From a bacterium (GTDB lineage Bacteria; Gemmatimonadota; Gemmatimonadetes; Gemmatimonadales; Gemmatimonadaceae): a stretch of 64,000 bases of DNA. The position numbers and the translations under genes are program-made. The DNA lies in NCBI GenBank assembly GCA_021813725.1, contig JAKAJN010000003.1, positions 1-64,000 of the forward strand. Direction: 5' to 3'. Positions within the stretch are counted from its first letter, which is position 1. Every line of letters begins with the position of its first letter. Under the pieces are notes generated by a model. The model was not told the origin of the DNA, did not search any database, and saw only the letters and a list, made by a program, of their open reading frames with translations. Below, in pieces: positions 45,139 through 54,875 of this stretch.

Positions 45139-45605
45139 GCGAGCCCGCGAGGCCCACGGTGACACCGCTTGAGCGCGGCGCTCGTCTGGCGGCGCTGTAT
45201 CAGGAGCGGATTCTCGACCACTACCGCCGGCCGCGGCACAAGGGCGCGCTGGAACAGGCCACGGGGTCGCACGGCGAGAAGAACCCGCTGTGCGGCGACG
45301 CCGTGTGCGTCGCGGTGCGCGTGAGCGGCGGTACCGTGCGGGACGCACGCTACACGGGCACCGGCTGCTCGATCATGCAGGCCACGGCCTCGATGCTCAT
45401 GGAACTCGTGCGCGACCGATCGTGCGCGGAGGTGGTGGCGCTCGAGCGCCGATTTGACGCGATGCTCGAGAGCGGCGTGGCCGACGACGCGCTGGGAGAA
45501 CTTGGTGCGCTCGCTGGCGTCGCCGCCTTTCCCACGCGGCACACCTGCGCACGATTGCCGTGGAAGGCGCTCTCCGGCGCCCTGGAACAGTCGAGCGGGA
45601 AGTAG
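45135..45605 (+). CDS. SufU-like protein, copy 2
   Basis: 156 residues from a GTG overlapping the sufS stop. All three ligand cysteines are kept (NPLCGDAV, GTGCSIMQATAS, RHTCARLPW), as is the YQERILDHYRRPRHKG start seen in SufU. It differs from copy 1 in the loop between the second and third cysteine and has a longer N-terminus. It may be a second sulfur acceptor or an alternative scaffold; loss of function is not indicated by any missing residue. Having two copies on either side of sufS is not the usual arrangement. Confidence 0.88.
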   Translation: MSEPARPTVTPLERGARLAALYQERILDHYRRPRHKGALEQATGSHGEKNPLCGDAVCVAVRVSGGTVRDARYTGTGCSIMQATASMLMELVRDRSCAEVVALERRFDAMLESGVADDALGELGALAGVAAFPTRHTCARLPWKALSGALEQSSGK

Positions 45606-45636
45606 CGGTAACCGGGAAACGGCGCAATTTTCAAGC

Positions 45637-47205
45637 ATGCGCCGTTTCGCTCTTGCCGCGTTTGTAGCCTTCCTCGCCGCCTGTTCCGGCGACGGACCCA
45701 CGAGTCCGGTCACGCCCACCCCCACGCCGACACCGACGCCCACGCCGACACCGACGCCCACGCCGACGCCGCCGAGTGCTGATCCGCCGGCAATCGCGCG
45801 CGAGTTTCGCGGCCTCTGGGTGGCAACCGTGGCGAATATCGACTGGCCTACCAAGACCGGCCTCAGCCAGACCGAGGCGATGGCCGAGATGCGCACGATT
45901 CTCGACAAGGCCGTCGCCTTGCGCATGAATGCGGTGATCCTGCACGTGCGCGCGTCGGGCGATGCGCTGTACCGCTCAAGTCTCGAGCCGTGGGCCAAGG
46001 CGCTGACTGGCACTCAGGGGATGGATCCCGGCTGGGATCCGCTGCAGACATGGGTGGACGAGGCGCATTTGCGCGGACTGGAACTGCACGCGTGGTTCAA
46101 TCCGTATCGCGCCGGTAACGTCAGCGACAGCACGAAGCTGGCGGCCAATCACCTGTGGAGGGTGCGGCGCGACCTCGGGCGCGTGTGGGAGGGGCAGCTC
46201 TGGTTCGACCCGGGCGAGCCAGAGGTGCGGACGTGGACACTGAACGTCATCAAGGACGTGATCACGCGCTACGACGTGGATGCGGTGCATCTCGATGATT
46301 ACTTCTATCCGTATCCGCAGGGGAGCGCGTCGGTGTTCAACGATGACTCCACGTACAACAGGTACCTCGCGGCCGGTGGCGCGGCGATGGCGCGCGCCGA
46401 CTGGCGCCGGTACAACGTGGACACGTTCATCCAGCAGCTGTACACGACCGTCCACCAGACAAAACCGACGGTGAAGGTCGGCATCTCGCCGTTCGGCATC
46501 TGGCGGCCGGGAAACCCCGCCGGGATCACGGGACTCGACGCATACAACGCCATCTACGCCGACTCGAAGAAGTGGCTGCAGAGCGGCTGGGTGGACTATT
46601 TCGCCCCGCAACTCTACTGGTCGCTCGCCAGCACCGGGCAGAACTTCACGTCGCTCCTCGACTGGTGGATTGCCTCGAACACCCAGCGACGCCACATCTG
46701 GCCGGGACTTGCCGCGTATCGCGTGGCGGATGGCGGCTTCGCCTCGGCTGCCGAGATCACGAACCAGATTGCCGTGGCGCGCTACCGCTCGGGAGCGAAT
46801 GCGGGGGGAGGAAGCGGCACCTTGCTGTACAACACCACGGCCGTGCGCACCAACGCCAAAGGCCTTGCCGACTCGCTGGCCTCGACGGGCTATCCCGGGA
46901 ACGCCGTCCCCCCCGCCTACACGTGGCTGGATAACGCGCCGCCGTCGGCACCGAGCCTCTCCGTCGCCGATCAGAACTCGACGATGCGCGTGACGATCAC
47001 GCCGAGCGGCGCGGAGACGATTCGCTGGTGGATGGTGCAGTGGCGCAACGCGACCACGTGGAATGCGCGCCTGGTTGCCGGCGCGTCGTCGGTTGCCGCC
47101 CTGGCGTACGCGACGAGCGCCGAGAAGGCCGACGTGGTGGTTGTGACGGCGTACGATGCGGCATGGAACGCGTCGCCCACCGTGACCTGGCGGGCGACGC
47201 GATAG
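45637..47205 (+). CDS. GHL10-type glycoside hydrolase-like lipoprotein (YngK/DUF187 family)
   Basis: 522 residues from the ATG at 45637. The lipobox is FLAACSG, followed by a (PT)n linker (about 25-45). The (beta/alpha)8 domain runs from about 52 to 380: EFRGLWVATVANIDWPTKTG, NAVILHVRASGDALY, ELHAWFNPYRAG, AVHLDDYFYPYP and KVGISPFGIWRPG, the hallmark blocks of the family 10 glycosylhydrolase-like group (DUF187). A C-terminal fibronectin-like domain follows (about 430-522). Family members act on peptidoglycan-derived or other glycans at the cell surface. It is not part of the suf unit, though only 31 bases downstream. Confidence 0.88.
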   Translation: MRRFALAAFVAFLAACSGDGPTSPVTPTPTPTPTPTPTPTPTPTPPSADPPAIAREFRGLWVATVANIDWPTKTGLSQTEAMAEMRTILDKAVALRMNAVILHVRASGDALYRSSLEPWAKALTGTQGMDPGWDPLQTWVDEAHLRGLELHAWFNPYRAGNVSDSTKLAANHLWRVRRDLGRVWEGQLWFDPGEPEVRTWTLNVIKDVITRYDVDAVHLDDYFYPYPQGSASVFNDDSTYNRYLAAGGAAMARADWRRYNVDTFIQQLYTTVHQTKPTVKVGISPFGIWRPGNPAGITGLDAYNAIYADSKKWLQSGWVDYFAPQLYWSLASTGQNFTSLLDWWIASNTQRRHIWPGLAAYRVADGGFASAAEITNQIAVARYRSGANAGGGSGTLLYNTTAVRTNAKGLADSLASTGYPGNAVPPAYTWLDNAPPSAPSLSVADQNSTMRVTITPSGAETIRWWMVQWRNATTWNARLVAGASSVAALAYATSAEKADVVVVTAYDAAWNASPTVTWRATR

Positions 47206-47214
47206 GACGGCGGC

Positions 47215-47241
47215 GGACGGTGACGCGTACGGTCACCGTCC
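47215..47241. terminator. 10-bp stem-loop between convergent genes
   Basis: GGACGGTGAC pairs with GTCACCGTCC around a 7-nt loop, followed on the plus strand by CGTTTCT. It sits between the GHL10 stop and the tyrosine phenol-lyase stop and can serve both. Confidence 0.6.
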
Positions 47242-47247
47242 CGTTTC

Positions 47248-48744
<1,497 letters not shown>

Positions 48745-48807
48745 CTATGGATCAGAGTTTTCACGACATCGTGTCAGGTAACGCCTGTCGTGCGACGGGC
48801 GTGGCGG

Positions 48808-49695
48808 TCAGTCGCGCGATGCGATTTGCGCGAGGAACCGCGCGATGGCGGCCTCCGTGACCCCGGCCGGCTCCGGAGCGAGCGGTCCGTGATCCGCACC
48901 GCGGAGCACGACGAACTCGTGCGGCACACCGTTGCGCTCGAGCGCATCCTGCAGTCGCTGCGCCTGCGCGAACGGCACCGTGCCGTCGCGATCGCCGTGC
49001 ACCGTCAGCACGGGAGGCAGTCCCGGACGGATCCAGGTGATGGGCGACAGCTGACGCGCACGTTCCTCTGCTCCGGGACTGTTGCCAATCCACCCGGTGG
49101 CCCATCCACGCCAGTTTGCGCCCGCCAGCAGGTCGTTGACGTCCACAATGCCCATCCGATTGATCACGCCGGCAATCGGCGGCATCGGTCCCGGGCAGTG
49201 CGCATCGAGGTCCGCAGAGGAATCGGCGAATGCGGCAAGCAGCACCAGGTGTGCGCCCGCAGATTCACCGGCCACGACGAGTCTCGACTGGTCCGCACCG
49301 TATTCGCCGGCGTGACGCGCCACCCATTTGATAGCACACCGGACGTCGCGCGCGGCGGCGGGCGCTGGCGCTTCCCTGCCGCGCCGATACTCGACGTTCG
49401 CGACGGCCCACCCGGCGCGGAGAAAGGTCGCCGCCCAGAGCAGGACGTTGTCCTTGCTGAGATCCATCCACCCGCCGCCGTGCACGAGGATCACAAGCGG
49501 CGGGTGATCCACGGAGTTGCGCGGCACATACACGTCCAGACGCTGACTGGCACTCTCCGTCTGGTAGGCGCGGTCACGCCAAACGCTGGCCGCTCCACCA
49601 AATGCGGAATCGTCGCGCGCCGTAGCTCCGCACGCTGCGAGCATCGCGAGCAGCGCCGGCGCTGCGCGTCGCGTACTCACCGCCGCCCGAGCCAT
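48808..49695 (-). CDS. BD-FAE/lipase-type alpha/beta hydrolase lipoprotein
   Basis: 295 residues from the ATG at 49695, with a lipobox (LLAMLAACG). The HGGGW oxyanion motif (about residue 78), nucleophile GESAGAH (about 153), aspartate in HGDRDGTVP (about 240) and histidine in ADHGPL (about 272) make a complete hormone-sensitive-lipase or feruloyl-esterase-type triad. Members deacylate carbohydrate esters or small acyl substrates. It overlaps the upstream GH9 gene by 19 bases on the same strand, supporting a joint role in polysaccharide breakdown. Confidence 0.85.
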   Translation of the reverse strand: MARAAVSTRRAAPALLAMLAACGATARDDSAFGGAASVWRDRAYQTESASQRLDVYVPRNSVDHPPLVILVHGGGWMDLSKDNVLLWAATFLRAGWAVANVEYRRGREAPAPAAARDVRCAIKWVARHAGEYGADQSRLVVAGESAGAHLVLLAAFADSSADLDAHCPGPMPPIAGVINRMGIVDVNDLLAGANWRGWATGWIGNSPGAEERARQLSPITWIRPGLPPVLTVHGDRDGTVPFAQAQRLQDALERNGVPHEFVVLRGADHGPLAPEPAGVTEAAIARFLAQIASRD

Positions 49696-51476
49696 GACAG
49701 CAGATATAGCACGTTCGCCGCACCATCCATGATCGGTTCGTTCGTCGAGTAATCGCCCCAATCGTCGTGGTATACGATGTGCCCTGTGTTCCACCTGGCG
49801 TACTGGTCCGGTTTGGTGAGCGCGATGCCGGCGAGGTTCTTGAAGATCGATGCGTAGACGGGTCCGTCGAGGAGACCGCCATCCAACTGGTACTTCAGCT
49901 TGACCGAGATCACGGCATGGGGATCGCGCGCAAAGTTGCCATCGGCTGGCACACCGATGACCATCGAGACACCCCACGGATTTGTCCCGAAAAGCCAGTC
50001 AATGGCTGACTGCTCGAGTGCGCGGTAGTCGTTGTCGCCGGTGATGCGCCGATAGAGCAGCGCTTGCACGGCGAGCGAGGTCATGAGGTCGTTGGAACAC
50101 CAGATGAAGGGAATGCCGACGCGGAATCCATTCTCCGCTTTCGCCGCCACCGCCTTGAGACCGGTGCGATAGTAGCCGGTGAGCGTCAGGCGTTCATTGA
50201 GCGTGCCACGCCGCGCCGCTTCGTAGTGGCCGAGGTTGTGCCACGGATACCACTGGTAGTGATTGGCCGTGTCGGCACCCATCCACGGCTTAACCTTGGC
50301 CTTGGCGGCATAGGCCATGGCCTTGCCCTGATAACGCACGTCGGCGGTAAGGGCGTAGAGCGCGGCGGCGCCGAGCTCCATGTCGTCCTCCCAGTCATCC
50401 TCTTCATAGAAGTACGCCCCGCGTCCGGGCGCGGTCTGGCAGGGTCCGGGGTACTTCTCGCCGAGCGCAAAGGCGGCAACCGCCTTGCGGTGCAGCGTGT
50501 CGGCCAGCGCGGTGTCCGACGCTTTCAACATCTGCGCGCCAAGCGCAAATGCCGCCGCGAATTTTCCGGCCGTCGAGGCGTAGCCGGTGGCGCGGTTCTG
50601 GTAGCGCAGCAGCCCCTGCGCGATACCCGTGCACGGATAGAGCGGGCGCGCTCCGCCCTTGCCCCAGCCATAGTCAGCCGAGTCGTTGGGCGGCAGGTCG
50701 AAGAACATATGGTCGCGATCGTCGCCCAGCTGGTTGAGCATCAGCGAATCGTCGGGGAACATGCGCAGCAGCCAGGCAAGGCCGTGGCGCGCTTCGTCGA
50801 GCACATCCGGTGTTCCGTTGGCGCCCGGGAGGCCGTCGGACTGGTACTCGTCGCCGAACGCCCTTGGATTGTCGCGATACGCCTGCAGCAGCTGGAACGC
50901 GGCCGTTGCCGACGTGGTGACGTATTGCAGATAGTCCGACGCATCGGCCCAGCCACCCGAGGCGGGCAGATATTCGCCGGCGCGAGTGGGGTGGTCGACG
51001 ATGATGCCGTCCTTGGTGTGTACGGAAGTATTGTAGACCGGATTGAACCCCGACCGCTGCTGCCGCAGGTAGCGCAGTGGCATCTCGGCGAGCCCGTTCC
51101 AGACGCCCGGGCCGATTCGCACGATGGGCGAGATCATAGTGCCGGCCCGGATGCGATACTGACCCGCTTCGCGCAGCGTGGAGAAATCGAGCCGGTAGGT
51201 CTGTGCGCACGGACCGAATTTGCCGCTCTCGACGGCGGGCTTGGGCCCGAGCACGCGTTTGCCCGCTTCGGTGACCACCTCGAACTGGCGGACGGCGCGC
51301 GGGGCCAGAGCGCAGACCACCGCAACCTTGGGGGCATCGGGCAGATACCCCACCTGGTTGATGCGAATGGCGTCGTCGGGTGTACCGGGCCCGGTGGGCA
51401 CTTGGGCGAGGGCCGCATGTGCGGCACCGCCCGTCAGCAGGACAGCCGCCAGAAGTCGCGATGCAGTCGGGGTCAT
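49677..51476 (-). CDS. Family 9 glycoside hydrolase with N-terminal Ig-like domain
   Basis: 599 residues from the ATG at 51476, with a signal peptide (cleavage near ALAQV). The CelD_N Ig-like domain covers about 35-120 (IRINQVGYLPDAPKVAVV). The (alpha/alpha)6 GH9 domain starts with SGGWADASDY (about 173-182, the catalytic aspartates), includes VFDLP-like and NPWGVSMV (GTNPWG, about 520) and ends with the catalytic glutamate in STNEPIMDGAANV. GH9 enzymes are mostly endo- or exo-beta-1,4-glucanases; some act on glucosamine oligomers. Secreted. It is upstream of and overlapping with an esterase gene. Confidence 0.9.
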   Translation of the reverse strand: MTPTASRLLAAVLLTGGAAHAALAQVPTGPGTPDDAIRINQVGYLPDAPKVAVVCALAPRAVRQFEVVTEAGKRVLGPKPAVESGKFGPCAQTYRLDFSTLREAGQYRIRAGTMISPIVRIGPGVWNGLAEMPLRYLRQQRSGFNPVYNTSVHTKDGIIVDHPTRAGEYLPASGGWADASDYLQYVTTSATAAFQLLQAYRDNPRAFGDEYQSDGLPGANGTPDVLDEARHGLAWLLRMFPDDSLMLNQLGDDRDHMFFDLPPNDSADYGWGKGGARPLYPCTGIAQGLLRYQNRATGYASTAGKFAAAFALGAQMLKASDTALADTLHRKAVAAFALGEKYPGPCQTAPGRGAYFYEEDDWEDDMELGAAALYALTADVRYQGKAMAYAAKAKVKPWMGADTANHYQWYPWHNLGHYEAARRGTLNERLTLTGYYRTGLKAVAAKAENGFRVGIPFIWCSNDLMTSLAVQALLYRRITGDNDYRALEQSAIDWLFGTNPWGVSMVIGVPADGNFARDPHAVISVKLKYQLDGGLLDGPVYASIFKNLAGIALTKPDQYARWNTGHIVYHDDWGDYSTNEPIMDGAANVLYLLSWLGRR

Positions 51477-51603
51477 GCTCGAAAGTACCGACGTCACGTG
51501 CGACGGGCGAGCGCGCCACGGCAACGCCGGGAGTTGTCGCGCCGCCTCTCGGTGCCGATCTTCAGGCATCGGTGTTGCCCGTCACACCCTTCCCCACCTC
51601 GCC

Positions 51604-53517
51604 ATGCGCCGCCTTCTTCTGCTCCTCGCCGCCGTCTCCGCCCTGGCCGTCACGGCCGTTCACCCGGTCACCGCCCAGCGCACCAACAAGCCCCCGTTGC
51701 ACGGCCGCCATTGGATGGCCATCACCGGCAAGCCGCTCGCGGCGACCGCGGGATCCATGATGTTCACCAAGGGCGGCAACGCGATTGACGCAGCCTGCGC
51801 GATGCTTGCCGCCGTGACGACGATGTGGGACGTGTTGAGCTGGGGCGGCGAGACGCAGGCGCTCATCTATCACCCGGGACTCAAGAAGGTCATCGGGATC
51901 AACGCACTCGGCGTGGCACCCACCGGCGCGACGGCGGAGTTCTATCGCAGCAAGGGCTATCGGTATCCGCCGGAGTATGGTCCGCTCGCCGCAGTCACGC
52001 CGGGCACGCCCGGCGGGTTGATGACGATGCTGGCGGAGTACGGCCGGCTCTCGCTCAAGGACGTGCTGGCCCCCGCCATCGAGATGGCCGACGGCTACGC
52101 CATCGAGGCGCAGACCGCCAACTCCATCGAGGCGAACAAGGCACGCATCAAGCAGTGGAAGTACTCGACCGCGGTGTACCTGCCGCACCTGGGCGAGAAG
52201 CGCGAGGCGCCGGAGGCCGGTGAGGTCTTCGTGCAGAAGGACCTCGCCGCGACGCTGCGCAAGCTGGTGGACGCCGAGCAGGCGGCGCTCAAGGCCGGCA
52301 AGAACCGCAAGGAGGCGATCTATGCGGCGTACGACCGCTTCTACAAGGGCGACATCGCGCAGGAGCTGGTGCGCGGGGTGCGGGAGGAGGGTGGCCTGTT
52401 CACCATGCAGGACCTCGCCACCTGGAAGGTGAAGGTCGAGGAGCCGCTCTCGACGAACTACAAGGGCATCGACGTCTACAAGCTGCAGCAGTGGCAGCAG
52501 GGGCCGGCGCTGCTCGAGGCGCTGAACATGCTCGAGAACGCCGACCTGAAGGGGATGGGCTACAACAGCGCGCGTTACCTGCACACGGTCTACCAGACGA
52601 TGTCCATGGCGTTTGCGGACCGTGACTTCTACTACGGCGATCCCGCGTTCGTGACGGATCAGCCGATGAAGGGGCTACTGAGCAAGGAGTACGCGAAGGC
52701 GCGCTATGCGCAGATCAACTGGCAGCGCAATGACGCCGGCATCAAGCCGGGCGATCCCTACCCATACGAAGGGCGCACCAACCCGCTGAAGGCCCGGCTC
52801 GATGCGTGGACGGTGCTTCCGGCTCCGACGAACCTGCCGCGGAGCGGGCAGCAAGATCGGGTGCCGCCTGAAGTGCAGACGGCAGACGGGGGACGGGAGA
52901 TGGGAGACGACCGCGCATTTCGCGAGGCGTTCTATGCGGGCACCACCTCAATTCAGGCTGCGGACGAGGAAGGATGGGTGATCTCCGTGACGCCGTCGGG
53001 GGGGTGGCCGCCAGCGGTCATCGCGGGTCATACCGGCGTCGGGCTGTCGCAGCGCGCGCAGAGCTTCGTGACGGACTCCGCTGACGGTCCGTTCAACGTC
53101 ATCGAGCCGGGCAAGCGGCCGCGCGTGACCCTCACGCCGACGCTCGCGATCAGAGACGGCGCACCGTACATCGCCTTCTCGGTGCAGGGCGGCGACTCCC
53201 AGGACCAGAACCTGCTGCAGTTCTTCCTGAACGTCGTCGAGTTCGGGATGACGCCTCAGGAGGCGGTGGAAGCACCGAACATCAACAGTTTCCAGATGCG
53301 CTCGTCGTTCGGCCAGCATGAGATCCGTCCCGGGCGGATGCTCGCCGCCGAGTCGTTGCCATTCTACGTGCGCAACGAGCTCCGGAAGATGGGTTATACG
53401 ATGGAGTACGAGGAGCGCACCTCGGGCCCCATCACGGCCATCCTGTTCGACCGCAAGCACAAGACCATGTGGGGTGCGGCGTCGAACCACGGCGAAGACT
53501 ACGGCATCGGGTGGTAG
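51604..53517 (+). CDS. Gamma-glutamyltransferase family protein (Ntn hydrolase)
   Basis: 637 residues from the ATG at 51604, with a signal peptide ending at VTAQR. GGT blocks: SMMFTKGGNAIDAACAMLAA, AVTPGTPGGLMTMLAEYG and KGLLSKEYAKARYA. The nucleophile threonine should be in AGTTSIQAADEEG (about residue 445), the autoprocessing site; many GGTs have TTH there. GGTs transfer gamma-glutamyl groups from glutathione or related compounds in the periplasm. Five heptamer units (52878-52912) form the coding for residues about 425-436 (TADGGREMGDDR), immediately before the cleavage site. The protein is probably still active, as the frame is intact. Confidence 0.88.
   Translation: MRRLLLLLAAVSALAVTAVHPVTAQRTNKPPLHGRHWMAITGKPLAATAGSMMFTKGGNAIDAACAMLAAVTTMWDVLSWGGETQALIYHPGLKKVIGINALGVAPTGATAEFYRSKGYRYPPEYGPLAAVTPGTPGGLMTMLAEYGRLSLKDVLAPAIEMADGYAIEAQTANSIEANKARIKQWKYSTAVYLPHLGEKREAPEAGEVFVQKDLAATLRKLVDAEQAALKAGKNRKEAIYAAYDRFYKGDIAQELVRGVREEGGLFTMQDLATWKVKVEEPLSTNYKGIDVYKLQQWQQGPALLEALNMLENADLKGMGYNSARYLHTVYQTMSMAFADRDFYYGDPAFVTDQPMKGLLSKEYAKARYAQINWQRNDAGIKPGDPYPYEGRTNPLKARLDAWTVLPAPTNLPRSGQQDRVPPEVQTADGGREMGDDRAFREAFYAGTTSIQAADEEGWVISVTPSGGWPPAVIAGHTGVGLSQRAQSFVTDSADGPFNVIEPGKRPRVTLTPTLAIRDGAPYIAFSVQGGDSQDQNLLQFFLNVVEFGMTPQEAVEAPNINSFQMRSSFGQHEIRPGRMLAAESLPFYVRNELRKMGYTMEYEERTSGPITAILFDRKHKTMWGAASNHGEDYGIGW
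52878..52912. repeat. Period-7 array inside the gamma-glutamyltransferase gene
   Basis: Five heptamers in exact register: GACGGCA, GACGGGG, GACGGGA, GATGGGA, GACGACC. They match the intergenic GACGGGA arrays and sit in frame in the linker ahead of the autocleavage threonine. Confidence 0.85.
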
Positions 53518-53519
53518 CG

Positions 53520-53813
53520 ATGTACGCCCTCGTCATCATACGGTACCGCGCGCCGATCGAGGTGATCGAGGCGCACACGGAAGAACACCGCGCCTGGCTG
53601 CGGGCACTGCAGGCCCGCGGCACGCTCCTCGCGTCGGGGCCGTTCGTGCCGCGTACGGGGGGTGCGCTGCTGCTGCGGATCCCCGATGACGGCGCCGCCG
53701 CGGCGCTCGACGCCATCCGCGACGGCGATCCGTTCCACCAGCGAGGGTTGGCAAACTACGAACTCGTGCAGTGGGCGCCCGTGATTGGACGCGAGCGATT
53801 GGACGCGCTCTAG
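53520..53813 (+). CDS. YciI-like protein
   Basis: 97 residues from the ATG at 53520, 2 bases after the gamma-glutamyltransferase stop. The ferredoxin-like YCII fold is visible in YALVIIRYRAPIEVIEAHTE, HRAWLRALQARGTLLASGPF and GDPFHQRGLANYELVQW, with the conserved histidine and the DPF motif. YciI-family proteins include muconolactone isomerase-like and dehydrochlorinase-related enzymes, mostly uncharacterised. Likely in one transcript with the gamma-glutamyltransferase. Confidence 0.82.
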   Translation: MYALVIIRYRAPIEVIEAHTEEHRAWLRALQARGTLLASGPFVPRTGGALLLRIPDDGAAAALDAIRDGDPFHQRGLANYELVQWAPVIGRERLDAL

Positions 53814-53842
53814 CGTTTGGCCGGTGCATCTGCCAATTAGGG

Positions 53843-53866
53843 GGCGGGGCGCGACCGCGCCCCGCC
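53843..53866 (+). terminator. GC-rich hairpin preceding the GT2/radical SAM operon
   Basis: GGCGGGGCGC (53843-53852) pairs perfectly with 53857-53866 around the GACC loop. It lies 29 bases after the YciI-like stop and 19 bases before the glycosyltransferase ATG. No U run follows, so it is either a terminator that relies on its stem or a structured leader of the operon. Confidence 0.45.
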
Positions 53867-53885
53867 GTGCATATCGAGGGTCGTC

Positions 53886-54875
53886 ATGACGGTTCGTGCT
53901 TCCATTGCCGCGGCGGTGACGTCGAGGACGCAGGCCTGCGCCCTCGACATCGTCGTGCCGTGCTACAATGAAGAGGCGGTGATTGAGCAGACGCATCGCC
54001 GCCTGCGCGGCGCCATGCGGGCCATCCCGGATGCGCGCGTGACGATCATCTACGTGGATGACGGGAGCAGCGACGCGACGCTGCCCCGGCTGCGCGCATT
54101 GGCCGCGGGCGATGCCGACACGCGGGTGGTGGCCCTGTCGCGCAACTTTGGCCATCAGTACGCCCTGACCGCTGGGCTGGATGCCGCCGGTGGCGATGCC
54201 GTGGTGGTGATTGACGCCGACCTGCAGGATCCACCGGAGGTGATCCCGCAGATGGTCGCCCGGTGGCGCGATGGCGCCGACGTGGTGTATGGCCTGCGCA
54301 CGTCGCGGCAGGGCGAAACGGCATTCAAGCGCGGCACGGCGCATCTGTTCTACCGACTGCTCCAGCGCTTCGGCAACGCCAAGATTCCGGCTGACGTGGG
54401 TGACTTTCGCCTCTTGGACCGGCGCGTGGTGGAGACGTTGAACGACATGCCTGAGCGCGATCGCTTCCTGCGCGGCCTCGTGGTCTGGGCGGGATTTCGC
54501 CAGGAGGCGGTGACGTACGAGCGCCAGCCGAGGGTGGCCGGCGAGACGAAGTTCCCGTTCCGTCGCATGTTCAGCTTTGCGCTCGATGGCATCTTCTCGT
54601 TCTCGACGGTGCCGCTGCGGCTGGTGTCGTACCTCGGGCTCGTCGCGTCCCTGCTCGCGCTGGTCGGCATCATCTACGCGTTCTACATCAAGCTGTTTAC
54701 GGTGGGGGTGGTCCCCGGCTGGGCGGCGCAGTGGATCGGCACGCTCTTCCTCGGCGGGGTGCAGCTGCTCTCGCTGGGCGTGATTGGCGAGTACGTCGGG
54801 CGCATCTACGGCGAAGTCAAGCGTCGGCCGCTCTACGTTGTCAAAGAGCGCGTCGGCTTCGACTCCGGGGCCTGA
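53886..54875 (+). CDS. Family 2 glycosyltransferase, dolichol-phosphate-mannose synthase / ArnC type
   Basis: 329 residues. GT-A domain: DIVVPCYNEEAVIEQTHRRL near residue 22, VDDGSSDAT (about 57) and the metal-binding VIDADLQDPPEV (about 103). It continues with YGLRTSRQGETAFKRGTAHL. Two C-terminal transmembrane helices follow (about 235-258 and 275-300). This layout transfers a sugar from a nucleotide donor to a polyprenyl phosphate at the inner membrane. It opens a compact operon ending at 61940; the next gene shares one base with its stop (TGATG). Confidence 0.9.
   Translation: MTVRASIAAAVTSRTQACALDIVVPCYNEEAVIEQTHRRLRGAMRAIPDARVTIIYVDDGSSDATLPRLRALAAGDADTRVVALSRNFGHQYALTAGLDAAGGDAVVVIDADLQDPPEVIPQMVARWRDGADVVYGLRTSRQGETAFKRGTAHLFYRLLQRFGNAKIPADVGDFRLLDRRVVETLNDMPERDRFLRGLVVWAGFRQEAVTYERQPRVAGETKFPFRRMFSFALDGIFSFSTVPLRLVSYLGLVASLLALVGIIYAFYIKLFTVGVVPGWAAQWIGTLFLGGVQLLSLGVIGEYVGRIYGEVKRRPLYVVKERVGFDSGA

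Noticed and set aside
50064-51788. 574-codon plus-strand open frame antisense to GH9
   Set aside because: The GH9 catalytic motifs lie on the minus strand; the plus-strand product is low-complexity and runs into the next gene's signal peptide.
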